From the NCBI RefSeq assembly GCF_000716875.1, contig NZ_JNWQ01000030.1:11488-75487 (forward strand): 64,000 nucleotides of DNA. Reading direction: 5' to 3'. Shown piece by piece: positions 1-7,686 of this stretch. The notes under the pieces are model-generated. The model made no database searches. It saw only the letters and a list, made by a program, of their open reading frames with translations, and was not told the DNA's origin. Every line of letters starts with the position of its first letter. Within the stretch, counting starts at the first letter, position 1. Both the position numbers and the translations under genes were made by a program. The stretch comes from Streptomyces novaecaesareae (lineage in GTDB: Bacteria > Actinomycetota > Actinomycetes > Streptomycetales > Streptomycetaceae).

Positions 1-120
1 GATCCGTTCCATGTCCACTGCCATGTGCAAAGAGTCTGGGGCGCCGGGGAGGCGGGATTCAAGGGTTTCCCGGGAAAAACTTGAGCCTTGCGCCATCAAG
101 GTTGCTCAGGATCGGATCCG

Positions 121-215
121 CCGCAGTAAACAGGCGCGAATATCAGCTCCCACCTGCCATTTACTGCGGTTTACGGATACTCTGCGGATGTCTTGAGTGA
201 GGTCATTTACTGCGG
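121..215. repeat. Three copies of TTTACTGCGG before a recombinase-like gene
   Basis: TTTACTGCGG occurs at 160-169 and 206-215, and its reverse complement CCGCAGTAAA at 121-130. The last copy ends 12 bp before the start codon at 228. A partial TTTACGG follows the second copy. The arrangement could be recombinase-binding or operator sites for the adjacent gene; its function is not known. Confidence 0.5.
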
Positions 216-227
216 AAGAGGGCCGGA

Positions 228-1025
228 ATGACGGAGCTACCCCCGGTCGAGTACGCCGTCGCCGTCGAGCGCTACCTGGCCGCCTCCGGGCTCGCCGAAG
301 GCTCCCGGCGGATCTACCGGATCGCACTGCAGACCTGGGCCTGGGCGCTCGCCGACCGGCCCGCCCCCACCGGCCCCGAACGGCGGCGCGCCCGGCCGCC
401 CGTCCTGCCACTGGCACTGCTCGACCACCCGGACGCCGCCGACCGGCTCCGCGCCGCCCTCGCCCATCGCAGCGCCGACACCGATCCGCGCACGCTCAAC
501 CGCGAACTCTCCACCCTGCGCGCGGCCGTGGCCTGGTGGCGGGCCCGCGGCTGGCTCGACGGCGACCCGACCGCCGACCTACGCCCCCGCCCGCTGCCCG
601 AACCCGCCCCGGCCGCAGGCCCGTTGACCCCCGAGGAGCTGCACGCCCTGTTCGCCCTCCGCGCGCCGCTGCGCGAGCAGACGCTCTGGCACCTGCTGCA
701 CGAGTCCGGCGCCGCGATCGAGACCGTCCTCGCCCTGGACACCGACCACCTCGACCTCCCCCGCCGCCGTACCCGCCCCGGGCACGCCCCCGTTCACTGG
801 CAGTCCGGCACCGCCCGCCTCCTCCCCCTCCTCGTCGCCGGCCGCGCCACCGGCCCGCTCTTCCTCACCGACCGCCGCGCCCCCGCCGGCACCCCCGCCC
901 CCGACCGCTGCCCGTACACCGGTCGCGCCCGCCTCTCCTACCGCCGCGCGGCGGAGCTGTTCACCACCCACACCGGCCCGCTCGGCCCCGGCCGGACCCT
1001 CCGGCAGCTGCGGGCGGGGCGGTAG
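228..1025 (+). CDS. Degenerate tyrosine-recombinase-like protein
   Basis: A 265-residue product with the layout of a phage-type integrase: an N-terminal SAM-like core-binding region (about 1-120) followed by a shortened catalytic region beginning near LTPEELHAL. At the position of the first catalytic Arg (usually G-L-R-x-x-E) the sequence reads GAAIET. The protein stops at TLRQLRAGR, just where the family's HxLRH box would begin, so the second Arg/His pair and the catalytic Tyr are missing. It should be inactive as a recombinase, although it could still bind DNA. The start is supported by GAGGGCCGG upstream and by the clustered TTTACTGCGG repeats. It is probably a 3'-truncated remnant of a mobile-element integrase. 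Confidence 0.6.
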   Translation: MTELPPVEYAVAVERYLAASGLAEGSRRIYRIALQTWAWALADRPAPTGPERRRARPPVLPLALLDHPDAADRLRAALAHRSADTDPRTLNRELSTLRAAVAWWRARGWLDGDPTADLRPRPLPEPAPAAGPLTPEELHALFALRAPLREQTLWHLLHESGAAIETVLALDTDHLDLPRRRTRPGHAPVHWQSGTARLLPLLVAGRATGPLFLTDRRAPAGTPAPDRCPYTGRARLSYRRAAELFTTHTGPLGPGRTLRQLRAGR

Positions 1026-1114
1026 GGCCCGGCGAAGGGATGCCGTGTCCCGGTCGGCCGACGGGGCGGCCGGAGAGACGGGCCCCGCTCCGCCGCGGGG
1101 AGTTCGGCCCTCGC

Positions 1115-1960
1115 CTACTCATCCGACGGTGGCACCGCGCGGCGGCCCTGCGGGAGCGACCGGTCGAGGGCTTCCGCCAGTTCGGGCAGGCTCGGCCGGT
1201 CCTCGGGCGCGAGGCGCAGGCAGCCGTCGATGGCCGCGGCGAGGGCACGGGGGAGGCGGCGGCTGCGGGCCACCGGCGGGATCGGGAGGTTCGGCGGGTT
1301 CGGCGGGTTCAGGCTCAACGGCTCGTCACCGAAGGGAAGTTCGCCCGTGGCCGCCTCGTAGAGGGTGATCCCGATGCCCCAGACGTCGGTGGCCGCCGTG
1401 AGGAGGCCGCCGGAGGCCTGTTCGGGGGCGAGGTAGCCGTCGGTGCCGATGCCGGGGGTGCCCGGGCCCGGGGGGCGGGCGATGCTCAGGTCGAGCACCT
1501 TGGCGCGGCGGCAGTCGATCACGATGTTGGAGGGCTTGAGGTCGAGGTGCAGCAGGCCCTGCCCGTGCAGGTAGTGCGTCGCCGAGCAGACGTGCAGTCC
1601 GAGCAGCGCCAGGTCGGTCGCGGCCGGGCGGCGCGGCCGGGTGTCGAGCAGGTGGGCGAGGGTCTCGCCGGTGAGCGTCTCCAGCACCGCGTACGGCTGC
1701 GGGCGTTCGCCGGTGCCGTAGCCGCGCACCAGGTGGGGGTGGGTGAACTCGGTCAGCCAGCGCCCCTCGCGGAGCAGGCGTTCGCGCAGTCGGCGTTCGC
1801 GGCGGCGGTCGGGCCGGAGCACCTTGACCACGCAGCGGCAGTCCCGTTCCTCGCTCCAGCAGTCGTAGACGTCCAGCCAGCCGGTTCGGCACAGGTGGGC
1901 CAGGACGGGGTAGCCGGGGGCGATGAACTCCCCGGCGGGGAGCGGCTGTCGGGGGTTCAT
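1115..1960 (-). CDS. Soluble Ser/Thr protein kinase
   Basis: A 281-residue protein that is essentially one eukaryotic-type kinase domain without a membrane segment. Visible features are a Lys in VVKV (K46), the catalytic loop HLDLKPSN (D140, N145), a metal-binding Asp in LDLS (D157, replacing the usual DFG), and GTDGYLAPEQ as the activation-segment end. The Gly-rich loop is poorly conserved and the HRD Arg is Leu, so activity is likely but not certain. Its ATG overlaps the stop of the upstream ABC transporter gene as ATGA, which implies translational coupling and suggests that the kinase acts on or with that transporter. Confidence 0.85.
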   Translation of the reverse strand: MNPRQPLPAGEFIAPGYPVLAHLCRTGWLDVYDCWSEERDCRCVVKVLRPDRRRERRLRERLLREGRWLTEFTHPHLVRGYGTGERPQPYAVLETLTGETLAHLLDTRPRRPAATDLALLGLHVCSATHYLHGQGLLHLDLKPSNIVIDCRRAKVLDLSIARPPGPGTPGIGTDGYLAPEQASGGLLTAATDVWGIGITLYEAATGELPFGDEPLSLNPPNPPNLPIPPVARSRRLPRALAAAIDGCLRLAPEDRPSLPELAEALDRSLPQGRRAVPPSDE

Positions 1961-3846
1961 CGGGCCGCTCCTCGGAGTCGGTCCGCGCCCTGGAGTCCGG
2001 CTGCTCCCTGGAGCTCGGCCACCCCCTGGATGGTCGGGTGGTGCAGCCGGTCGAGCCGGGCGTAGCCGTCGTCGTGGGCCAGCAGTTCCCGGTGGGTGCC
2101 GCGGGCGACGACGCGGCCTTCGTGGAGCAGCACGATCCGGTCCGCGTTCCGTACGGTGAGCAGGTTGTGCGAGATGATGATCGTCGTACGGCCGCGCATC
2201 AGCCGCCCCAGCGGCTCCAGGATCCGCCGCCCGGACTCCACGTCCAGCCCCGTGGTCGGCTCGTCCAGCAGCAGGACGGGCGCGTCCCGGATCATCGCCC
2301 GGGCGATCGCGATCCGCTGCCGCTGCCCGCCGGACAGCAGGCCCCCGTGCCGGCCGACCAGCGTGTCGTAGCCCTCCGGCAGCCGGCTGACGAACTCGTG
2401 CGCGTCGGCGGCCTTCGCGGCGGCGACGACCTGCGCGTCGGTCGCGCCCGGCCGCCCGTACGCGATGTTCTCCCGGACGGTGCCGTGGATCACCAGGGTG
2501 TCCTGCAGCAGCACCGCGATGTGTTCGCGCAGGTCGGCCAGGGCCAGTTCGCGCAGGTCGATGCCGTCCAGCCGGACGGCCCCGCGCTCCGGGTCGTAGA
2601 AGCGCAGCAGCAGCTTGGCGGTCGTCGACTTGCCCGCCCCGCTCTCCCCCACCAGGGCGACCGTCTCGCCGGGCTCGGCGCGGAAGGACACGTCGAACAG
2701 CGCCACCCGGGTCGTCCCGGGGTAGCGGAACCACACCCCGTCGAAGGCCACCGCTCCGTGGGTCCGGCCGGGGCGCAGCGGGATCGGCGGATCGGCCACC
2801 TGCGGCTGCTGGTCGAGCAGTTCGATGATCCGCTCGGCGGCGGCCGAGGCGGAGTAGAAGCCGTTGCTGAGCCGCGAGATCCCCCGGATCGGGCCGTACA
2901 GCCGGCTCAACAGAGCGACGAAGACGAGGAGTTCGCCGAGGCTCAGCCGGCCGTGGACGAGTTCCCAGGCGCCCAGCCCGAGCACGATCAGCGCGCCGAC
3001 CAGCTCCAGCATCTCCACGATCGGCGCGAACAGCGCCCGCAGCCGGGTCGCCGCCATCGTCGCCCGGAACCGCGCCAGGCTCTCCCGGCGGAAGCGTTCC
3101 TGCTCCCAGTCCTGCCGGTTGTACGCCTGCACCAGCGCGATGTTGCCCAGCGTCTCCTCGGCCATCGCGCTCACCGAGCCGCTGCGCCGCCGCCGCTCCC
3201 GCGACGCCGCCTTCACCAGCGCCGAGAAGCGCCGCGCCGTGAACCAGAACACCGGCGCGACCACGAGGGCCACCGCGGCGAGGTCCCAGCGCAGGTAGAA
3301 CAGCACGCCCAGGAAGACGGCCAACTCGGCGACGTACGCGACCGCGTCGAGCACGCCCGAGAGGAGGAAGGTCTCGACCGCCTCGACGTCCGAAGTCAGC
3401 CGCGACAGGACGTCGCCGAGCCGCCGCCGCTCGAAGAAGCCCAGCGAAAGGCCCTGCAGGTGCCGGAACACGTCCGTGCGCAGGGCGAGCAGGAAGCGCT
3501 CGCTGACCCAGGCCGAGGTCGTCTCGTCGGCGAAGCGCAGGCCCCCTGCCACCAGCGTCAGCCCGGCGTACCCGAGCGCGACCGGCAGGAACAGCCCGAG
3601 CCTGCGCGGCACCAGCACCTCGTCGACGACGACCTTGAACAGCCAGATCGCGGCCGCGTCGACCACCGGCCCGAGCAGGACGAACCCCAGCAGCAGGGCC
3701 AGCCAGCGCCGACCCCCGCGGGTGTAGGGCCAGAACCGCCCGAACACCCGCCGCAACGGGACGGCCGGGGCCGGCTCGACGACCGGATCCACCCGGCCGT
3801 CGCCGTCACTCCCGTCGACGGCCATCAGCCGCCGCAGCGACCACAC
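1957..3846 (-). CDS. ABC transporter, fused permease and ATPase (exporter type)
   Basis: A 629-residue half-transporter of the MsbA/LmrA type. Six membrane segments span roughly residues 40-330. The nucleotide-binding domain carries Walker A GESGAGKST, signature LSGGQRQRIAIARA and Walker B VLLLDEP. There is no N-terminal C39 peptidase domain. The start taken is GTG at 3846; an ATG at 3825 is an alternative, and neither has a strong ribosome-binding site. The gene lies 69 bp after a 42-codon small gene and overlaps the kinase gene by 4 bp, so the three are probably one operon. The substrate is unknown; homodimerisation is expected because no partner half-transporter is adjacent. Confidence 0.88.
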   Translation of the reverse strand: MWSLRRLMAVDGSDGDGRVDPVVEPAPAVPLRRVFGRFWPYTRGGRRWLALLLGFVLLGPVVDAAAIWLFKVVVDEVLVPRRLGLFLPVALGYAGLTLVAGGLRFADETTSAWVSERFLLALRTDVFRHLQGLSLGFFERRRLGDVLSRLTSDVEAVETFLLSGVLDAVAYVAELAVFLGVLFYLRWDLAAVALVVAPVFWFTARRFSALVKAASRERRRRSGSVSAMAEETLGNIALVQAYNRQDWEQERFRRESLARFRATMAATRLRALFAPIVEMLELVGALIVLGLGAWELVHGRLSLGELLVFVALLSRLYGPIRGISRLSNGFYSASAAAERIIELLDQQPQVADPPIPLRPGRTHGAVAFDGVWFRYPGTTRVALFDVSFRAEPGETVALVGESGAGKSTTAKLLLRFYDPERGAVRLDGIDLRELALADLREHIAVLLQDTLVIHGTVRENIAYGRPGATDAQVVAAAKAADAHEFVSRLPEGYDTLVGRHGGLLSGGQRQRIAIARAMIRDAPVLLLDEPTTGLDVESGRRILEPLGRLMRGRTTIIISHNLLTVRNADRIVLLHEGRVVARGTHRELLAHDDGYARLDRLHHPTIQGVAELQGAAGLQGADRLRGAAR

Positions 3847-3915
3847 GGTACGAGTCCAGGCCCTGGGACGTGGCCGGGCTCTTAACGGCCCGGCCCTGAC
3901 AGGACGGCGACGCCG

Positions 3916-4044
3916 TCAGTGCCGCGAGTTGCTTCCACGACGGCGACGGCGGTCCTTGGTCTTCGATTCCCTGGTCTCCTTGCTGGTCCTGGTCCGCTTG
4001 TGCGGATGCCGCATCGCCGGCACCAGGTTGGCGAGCATGCTCAT
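3916..4044 (-). CDS. Small basic peptide upstream of ABC exporter
   Basis: A 42-codon gene encoding a peptide that starts MSMLANLVPAMRHPHK and ends in a strongly basic Arg/Lys-rich tail. GAGAGGTGG lies at good distance upstream of the ATG. It precedes the ABC transporter on the same strand with a 69 bp gap. It contains no Cys and only a few Ser/Thr, so it does not look like a lanthipeptide precursor. I do not recognise the family. Possible roles are an exported peptide, a nucleic-acid-binding peptide or a leader peptide. The case rests on the ribosome-binding site, the position and clean reading to a TGA. Confidence 0.5.
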   Translation of the reverse strand: MSMLANLVPAMRHPHKRTRTSKETRESKTKDRRRRRGSNSRH

Positions 4045-4201
4045 CACTGCCACCTCTCTGTTGGTCCGCTCGGTCCCCCACCCATGGGTACGCAGCGAGG
4101 GGCGGGGGCACTCACCGCTCGGCGGGGCGATGCGGAGAGCGGTACGCGCCGTGACGGCGGGACGGCAGACGGTCGGGACACCGGTACGTCACGGGCGGCG
4201 G

Positions 4202-4258
4202 CTGTCACGGGCGGCCGTGACAGGCGGCCGTTACAGAGCCGATGGGCGGCCGTGACAC
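4202..4258. promoter_or_regulatory. Palindromic operator cluster
   Basis: A perfect inverted repeat CTGTCACGG-N4-CCGTGACAG occupies 4202-4223. Two further half-sites follow at 4226 (GGCCGTTACA) and 4247 (GGCCGTGACA). A similar half lies just upstream near 4186. The cluster sits in the gap between the divergent small peptide/ABC operon and the sortase operon, so a dimeric regulator could control either or both. Confidence 0.5.
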
Positions 4259-4323
4259 GACCGGCCGAGGGCCGCGACACGGCTCTCCTAGCGTCACTCT
4301 CGACGCCCCGGGCCGCACCGGTC

Positions 4324-4385
4324 GCACGTACCGGTGGGCACGTACCGGTCGCACCCACCGACCGTACGAACCGACCGTACGAACC
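4324..4385. repeat. Short tandem repeats in intergenic region
   Basis: Between 4045 and 4568 (524 bp) I see no gene. Besides the operator cluster there are two copies of GCACGTACCGGT (4324-4335, 4338-4349) and a head-to-tail duplication of GACCGTACGAACC (4360-4372, 4373-4385). They could be regulatory or simply slippage products. Confidence 0.5.
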
Positions 4386-4568
4386 GGCTGTACGGCCCGG
4401 AGGGCGTCCGCGACGAGGACGTCCGCGTCCGGCGCCGACGACGGACGTCCGCGACCACGCCGTGTCCCGCGATCCGCGACGTCCTGGACGACGCGGTCGG
4501 GGACGCCCGGCGTGACGCGACCCGATGACAGAAGACCGACCTGGATACCGATCCGGATGGAGAACACC

Positions 4569-5042
4569 ATGAGCAGGAGCCGTACCGACCGCTCCCCCGC
4601 CCGCCGAGTCCTGGCGGCCTGCGCCCTGACCGGGGCCGCGCTGCTGGCCGCCGTCACCGGCGGACAGGCCTGGGCCGACGGCGTGCCGAAGCCCGTCGCG
4701 ACCGCTCCGGACGCCGTCGCCTCCCCCGCCGCGGGCTCCGCGCACGTCGCCGTCCCGGCGCCGTCCACCCCGACGGCCACTCCGACGGCCGACGCGAAGG
4801 CCATTCCGACGGCCACCCCGTCCGCCAAGCCGAAGGACGCCGTCCCACCGGCGCCGCAGGCGCCCAACGGCGTCCAGCCGCAGGTCCGCGAGGTGCCGAA
4901 GGGCGCCGCGCAGGCCGGTGACGGCTCCGGCGCCGCCGACGGCTCCGGCCTGATGCTCGCGGGCGGCGGCGCCGTCGCTGCCGTCGGCGCCGGTGCGCTG
5001 GGCTTCGCCGTCCTGCGCCGTCGTTCCGGTGCGCGCGGCTGA
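4569..5042 (+). CDS. Secreted, C-terminally membrane-anchored protein next to sortase
   Basis: A 157-residue protein. An N-terminal signal peptide (basic RSRTDRSPARR, hydrophobic core, cleavage near AWADG) is followed by a Pro/Ala/Thr-rich spacer. A C-terminal hydrophobic helix ends in RRRSGARG. This is the layout of a sortase substrate, but no LPxTG or LAxTG is visible before the helix. GGAGAA precedes the ATG at 4569. It lies immediately upstream of, and overlaps, a class F sortase gene. It may be a wall or membrane surface protein processed by that enzyme; that link is inferred from gene order. Confidence 0.75.
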   Translation: MSRSRTDRSPARRVLAACALTGAALLAAVTGGQAWADGVPKPVATAPDAVASPAAGSAHVAVPAPSTPTATPTADAKAIPTATPSAKPKDAVPPAPQAPNGVQPQVREVPKGAAQAGDGSGAADGSGLMLAGGGAVAAVGAGALGFAVLRRRSGARG

Positions 5043-5919
5043 CACCGGTCCCGAGTCCGCCGGGCACCCCGGCGCCGTTCCCCCGCACCCGGCCGGTCGG
5101 GGGAACGGCGCCGGGGCCGCCCCGACGGCGGGGACCGGCAACCGCAGCAGCACCCGGGCCGAACGGGCCCGCGGGAACGGGCGCGGGCGCGGGGGCGGAC
5201 ACGGGAACGGCCGCGGGAACGGACGCGGACGGCGCCGCGCCGCCAAGCCCGGCCCGAGCGTCCTGCGCCGTACGGCCTTCGGCACGGCGGGCCTGCTCTG
5301 CCTGGTGCTCGGCACCTCGCTGGCGCTGTCCGGCCGGGAGGCCCCGGTGGTGCGGATCGAGTCCTCGGGGCACGGCACCGGCACGGACACCCCGCCGTCG
5401 GCGCCCACCACCGGAACCACCGGCACCGCTGGTACCACCGGAACCACCGGCGCCGCCGCCCCGAAGCCGTACGCCCCCTCGCCGCCGACCCGCCTGCTCG
5501 TCCCCGCCGCCGGGGTGGACGCCCCGGTGGCCGACCTCGGCCTGAACACCGACGGGACGGTCCAGGTGCCGCCGGCCGACCGGGGCGAGGAGGTCGGCTG
5601 GTACCGCAACGGCCCCACCCCGGGCGAGACCGGACCCGCCGTCCTCATCGGGCACTACGACACCGTGCACGGCCCGGCGGTCTTCCGGCAGCTGCCGAAG
5701 CTGCGTCCCGGCGAGCTGATCCAGGTACGGCGCGCGGACGGCAGCACCGTGGACTTCAAGGTCCGCGCCCTGTTCCAGGCCGCCAAGGACAACTTCCCCA
5801 CCCAGCAGGTCTACGGCGACACGCCCGCGCCCGCGCTTCGGCTGATCACCTGCGGCGGGCGGATCGGCTCGGACGGCCACTGGACGGACAACATCATCGT
5901 GCTGGCGGACCTGGCCTGA
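5029..5919 (+). CDS. Class F sortase
   Basis: A cysteine transpeptidase of the actinobacterial class F type. A long, low-complexity Gly/Arg/Asn-rich cytoplasmic N-terminus precedes one membrane helix (TAFGTAGLLCLVLGTSLAL). A Thr/Gly linker leads to the catalytic domain with the His of LIGHYDTV and the Cys of LITCGGR, and a downstream Arg (GGRIGSD). The start is uncertain: GTG at 5029 overlaps the end of the previous gene, and ATG at 4993 is possible. Neither has a clear ribosome-binding site, so coupling to the upstream gene is likely. It should act at the outer face of the membrane on a surface protein, perhaps the one encoded just upstream. Confidence 0.87.
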   Translation: MRAADTGPESAGHPGAVPPHPAGRGNGAGAAPTAGTGNRSSTRAERARGNGRGRGGGHGNGRGNGRGRRRAAKPGPSVLRRTAFGTAGLLCLVLGTSLALSGREAPVVRIESSGHGTGTDTPPSAPTTGTTGTAGTTGTTGAAAPKPYAPSPPTRLLVPAAGVDAPVADLGLNTDGTVQVPPADRGEEVGWYRNGPTPGETGPAVLIGHYDTVHGPAVFRQLPKLRPGELIQVRRADGSTVDFKVRALFQAAKDNFPTQQVYGDTPAPALRLITCGGRIGSDGHWTDNIIVLADLA

Positions 5920-6049
5920 CCCCGGCCTGCCCCTGACCGGGCGCCGGGCCCGGGGAACCACCACCCGCCGTCCGGGCGACCTACCAACAGAACGGCCACG
6001 GGGCGAAGTACCGGCACCGCGCCGCAGACCAGGAGGACGAGCACCGACC

Positions 6050-6913
6050 GTGGCAGCACCACCCGCACCCCGCCGCCGGCCCGGCGCCGTCCCCGTGGCG
6101 GCCCTGGCCGGCCTGGTCGTCCTCCTCGCCCTCGCCGCCCTGGCCTTCGGCCGGGCCACCCCCGGCGGCCTGCGGGACCACGGCCCGGTCCAGCCCGTCA
6201 CGCCACCGCCCGTCTCCCGGCCGCTCTGGCCGGACCTGGCCTCCTCGCCGTCGCCGACCCCGCCCGCCTCCGGGGCCGGCGCCACCCAGGCGCCGCCGGA
6301 GCCCGTCCCGGACCTGACCGTCCCCGGGCGGGACATCACCGCGGTCGACGTCCGCGCCGTCCTCGCCAAGGACCCGGCGGTGACCCCGGAGGAGCGCAAG
6401 GCGCTCAGCACCTCCACCGGGTCCACGTCCACCGGCTCCGAGGTCCGCACCCCCGAGTTCCGCGACCTCACCGGGGACGGTCAACCCGAACTGATCACCA
6501 CCGTCACCACCCCCGGGCCGGTGGTCCTGCACGTCTACACCCTCGTCGAGGACCGCCTCGTACCCATCCTGTCGGTGCAGGTCCAGCGGACCTTCAACGC
6601 CGCGACCATCGGCTCCGACCTGCTGCTGTACGAGTCGACCGGCGTCTACGTCCGGACCACCAGCCACTACCGCTGGGACGGGGTCCGGCTCGTCCTGCTG
6701 GAGCGGAAGGACGAGGGCCTCGGCGTGCTGCCGCCCACCGGCCCGGACCCCGCCCAGCCGCCCACCGCCACCCCCACGGCCATGGGCGTGCCGTCCACCC
6801 CCAAGATCGTCGGCCCGCGCCAGGCCCCCGGCGCGGCCGTCCCGTCCCCCCGCGCGCCCGGGCCGGCCGCCCCGTCCTCCGCCCCCGCCGTGTCCCCGGA
6901 GCCGAAACGATGA
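6050..6913 (+). CDS. Membrane-anchored extracytoplasmic protein, CseA-like position
   Basis: A 287-residue protein with one N-terminal membrane anchor (VAALAGLVVLLALAALAF), a Pro-rich stretch, a globular region of about 120 residues and a Pro/Ala-rich tail. The globular region contains FRDLTGDGQPELI, the calcium-loop-like DxxGDGxxEL signature seen in FG-GAP/VCBS-type proteins. GTG at 6050 is preceded by AGGAGG. It overlaps the response regulator gene as ATGA. Order and motif recall cseA before cseB-cseC in Streptomyces, where the product modulates envelope-stress signalling. That assignment is an inference; no sigE is adjacent here. Confidence 0.72.
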   Translation: MAAPPAPRRRPGAVPVAALAGLVVLLALAALAFGRATPGGLRDHGPVQPVTPPPVSRPLWPDLASSPSPTPPASGAGATQAPPEPVPDLTVPGRDITAVDVRAVLAKDPAVTPEERKALSTSTGSTSTGSEVRTPEFRDLTGDGQPELITTVTTPGPVVLHVYTLVEDRLVPILSVQVQRTFNAATIGSDLLLYESTGVYVRTTSHYRWDGVRLVLLERKDEGLGVLPPTGPDPAQPPTATPTAMGVPSTPKIVGPRQAPGAAVPSPRAPGPAAPSSAPAVSPEPKR

Positions 6914-7686
6914 CCCCCGCGCCGTCCCCCGCCGCCACCCCCGCCCACCCGCACATCCTGCTGGTCGAGGACGACGAGGTGATCCGCGAGGCCACCCGGA
7001 TGGCCCTGGAACGCTACGGCTTCCCCGTCAGCACGGCCGCCGACGGACTGGAGGGGCTGGAGGCCTTCCACGCCGTGCGGCCCGACCTGCTCCTGCTGGA
7101 CGTCATGCTGCCGCTGCTCGACGGGGTCGGCCTCTGCCGCCGGATCCGCGAGGAGAGCCAGCTGCCGATCCTGATGATGTCGGCGCGCACCGACCCGGTG
7201 GACGTGGTCTCCGGGCTGGAGGCCGGCGCGGACGACTACGTCGTCAAGCCCTTCGAGAGCGCCGTACTGGTCGCCCGGATCCGTACGGTCCTGCGCCGCG
7301 TCCCCGTCGCCCCGGCGGCCGACGCCCCGGCACACCACCCGGCCGACGCAGCCCCGCAGACCCCGTCCGCTCCCGCCCCGCCCCCGCCCTCCCCCACCGT
7401 CCGCAGCTTCGACGGCCTGCAGGTCGACACCGACAGCATGGAGGTACGGGTGGACGGCCGCCTCGTCCCGCTCACGCCCACCGAACTGCGGCTGCTGCTG
7501 GAGTTCACCGCCGCGCCCGGCATCGTGCTGGAACGCTCCACCCTGCTCGAACGGGTCTGGGACTACGAGTGGGGCGCCGACACCCGGGTCGTGGACGTCC
7601 ACGTGCAGCGGCTGCGCGCCAAGATCGGCTCCGGCCGGATCGAGACCGTCCGCGGTTTCGGCTACAAGCTGCGGCGCCCGGCATGA
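6910..7686 (+). CDS. OmpR-family response regulator, CseB-like
   Basis: A 258-residue regulator. The receiver domain has acidic residues in LVEDDEV, phospho-acceptor Asp in LLLDVMLP and Lys in VVKPF. A Pro/Ala linker leads to a winged-helix domain with PLTPTELRLL and TRVVDVHVQRLRAKI. The receiver resembles CseB (VIREATRMALERYGF), the regulator of the cell-envelope stress response. The gene overlaps both neighbours by 4 bp (ATGA), so it is cotranslated with the membrane protein and the kinase. The target promoters are unknown; palindromes at 4202-4258 ahead of the operon are candidates. Confidence 0.92.
   Translation: MTPAPSPAATPAHPHILLVEDDEVIREATRMALERYGFPVSTAADGLEGLEAFHAVRPDLLLLDVMLPLLDGVGLCRRIREESQLPILMMSARTDPVDVVSGLEAGADDYVVKPFESAVLVARIRTVLRRVPVAPAADAPAHHPADAAPQTPSAPAPPPPSPTVRSFDGLQVDTDSMEVRVDGRLVPLTPTELRLLLEFTAAPGIVLERSTLLERVWDYEWGADTRVVDVHVQRLRAKIGSGRIETVRGFGYKLRRPA

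Noticed and set aside
3916..4044. Class III lanthipeptide locus (small precursor, kinase, ABC exporter)
   Set aside because: The peptide has no Cys and the kinase lacks the lyase and cyclase domains of LanKC enzymes.
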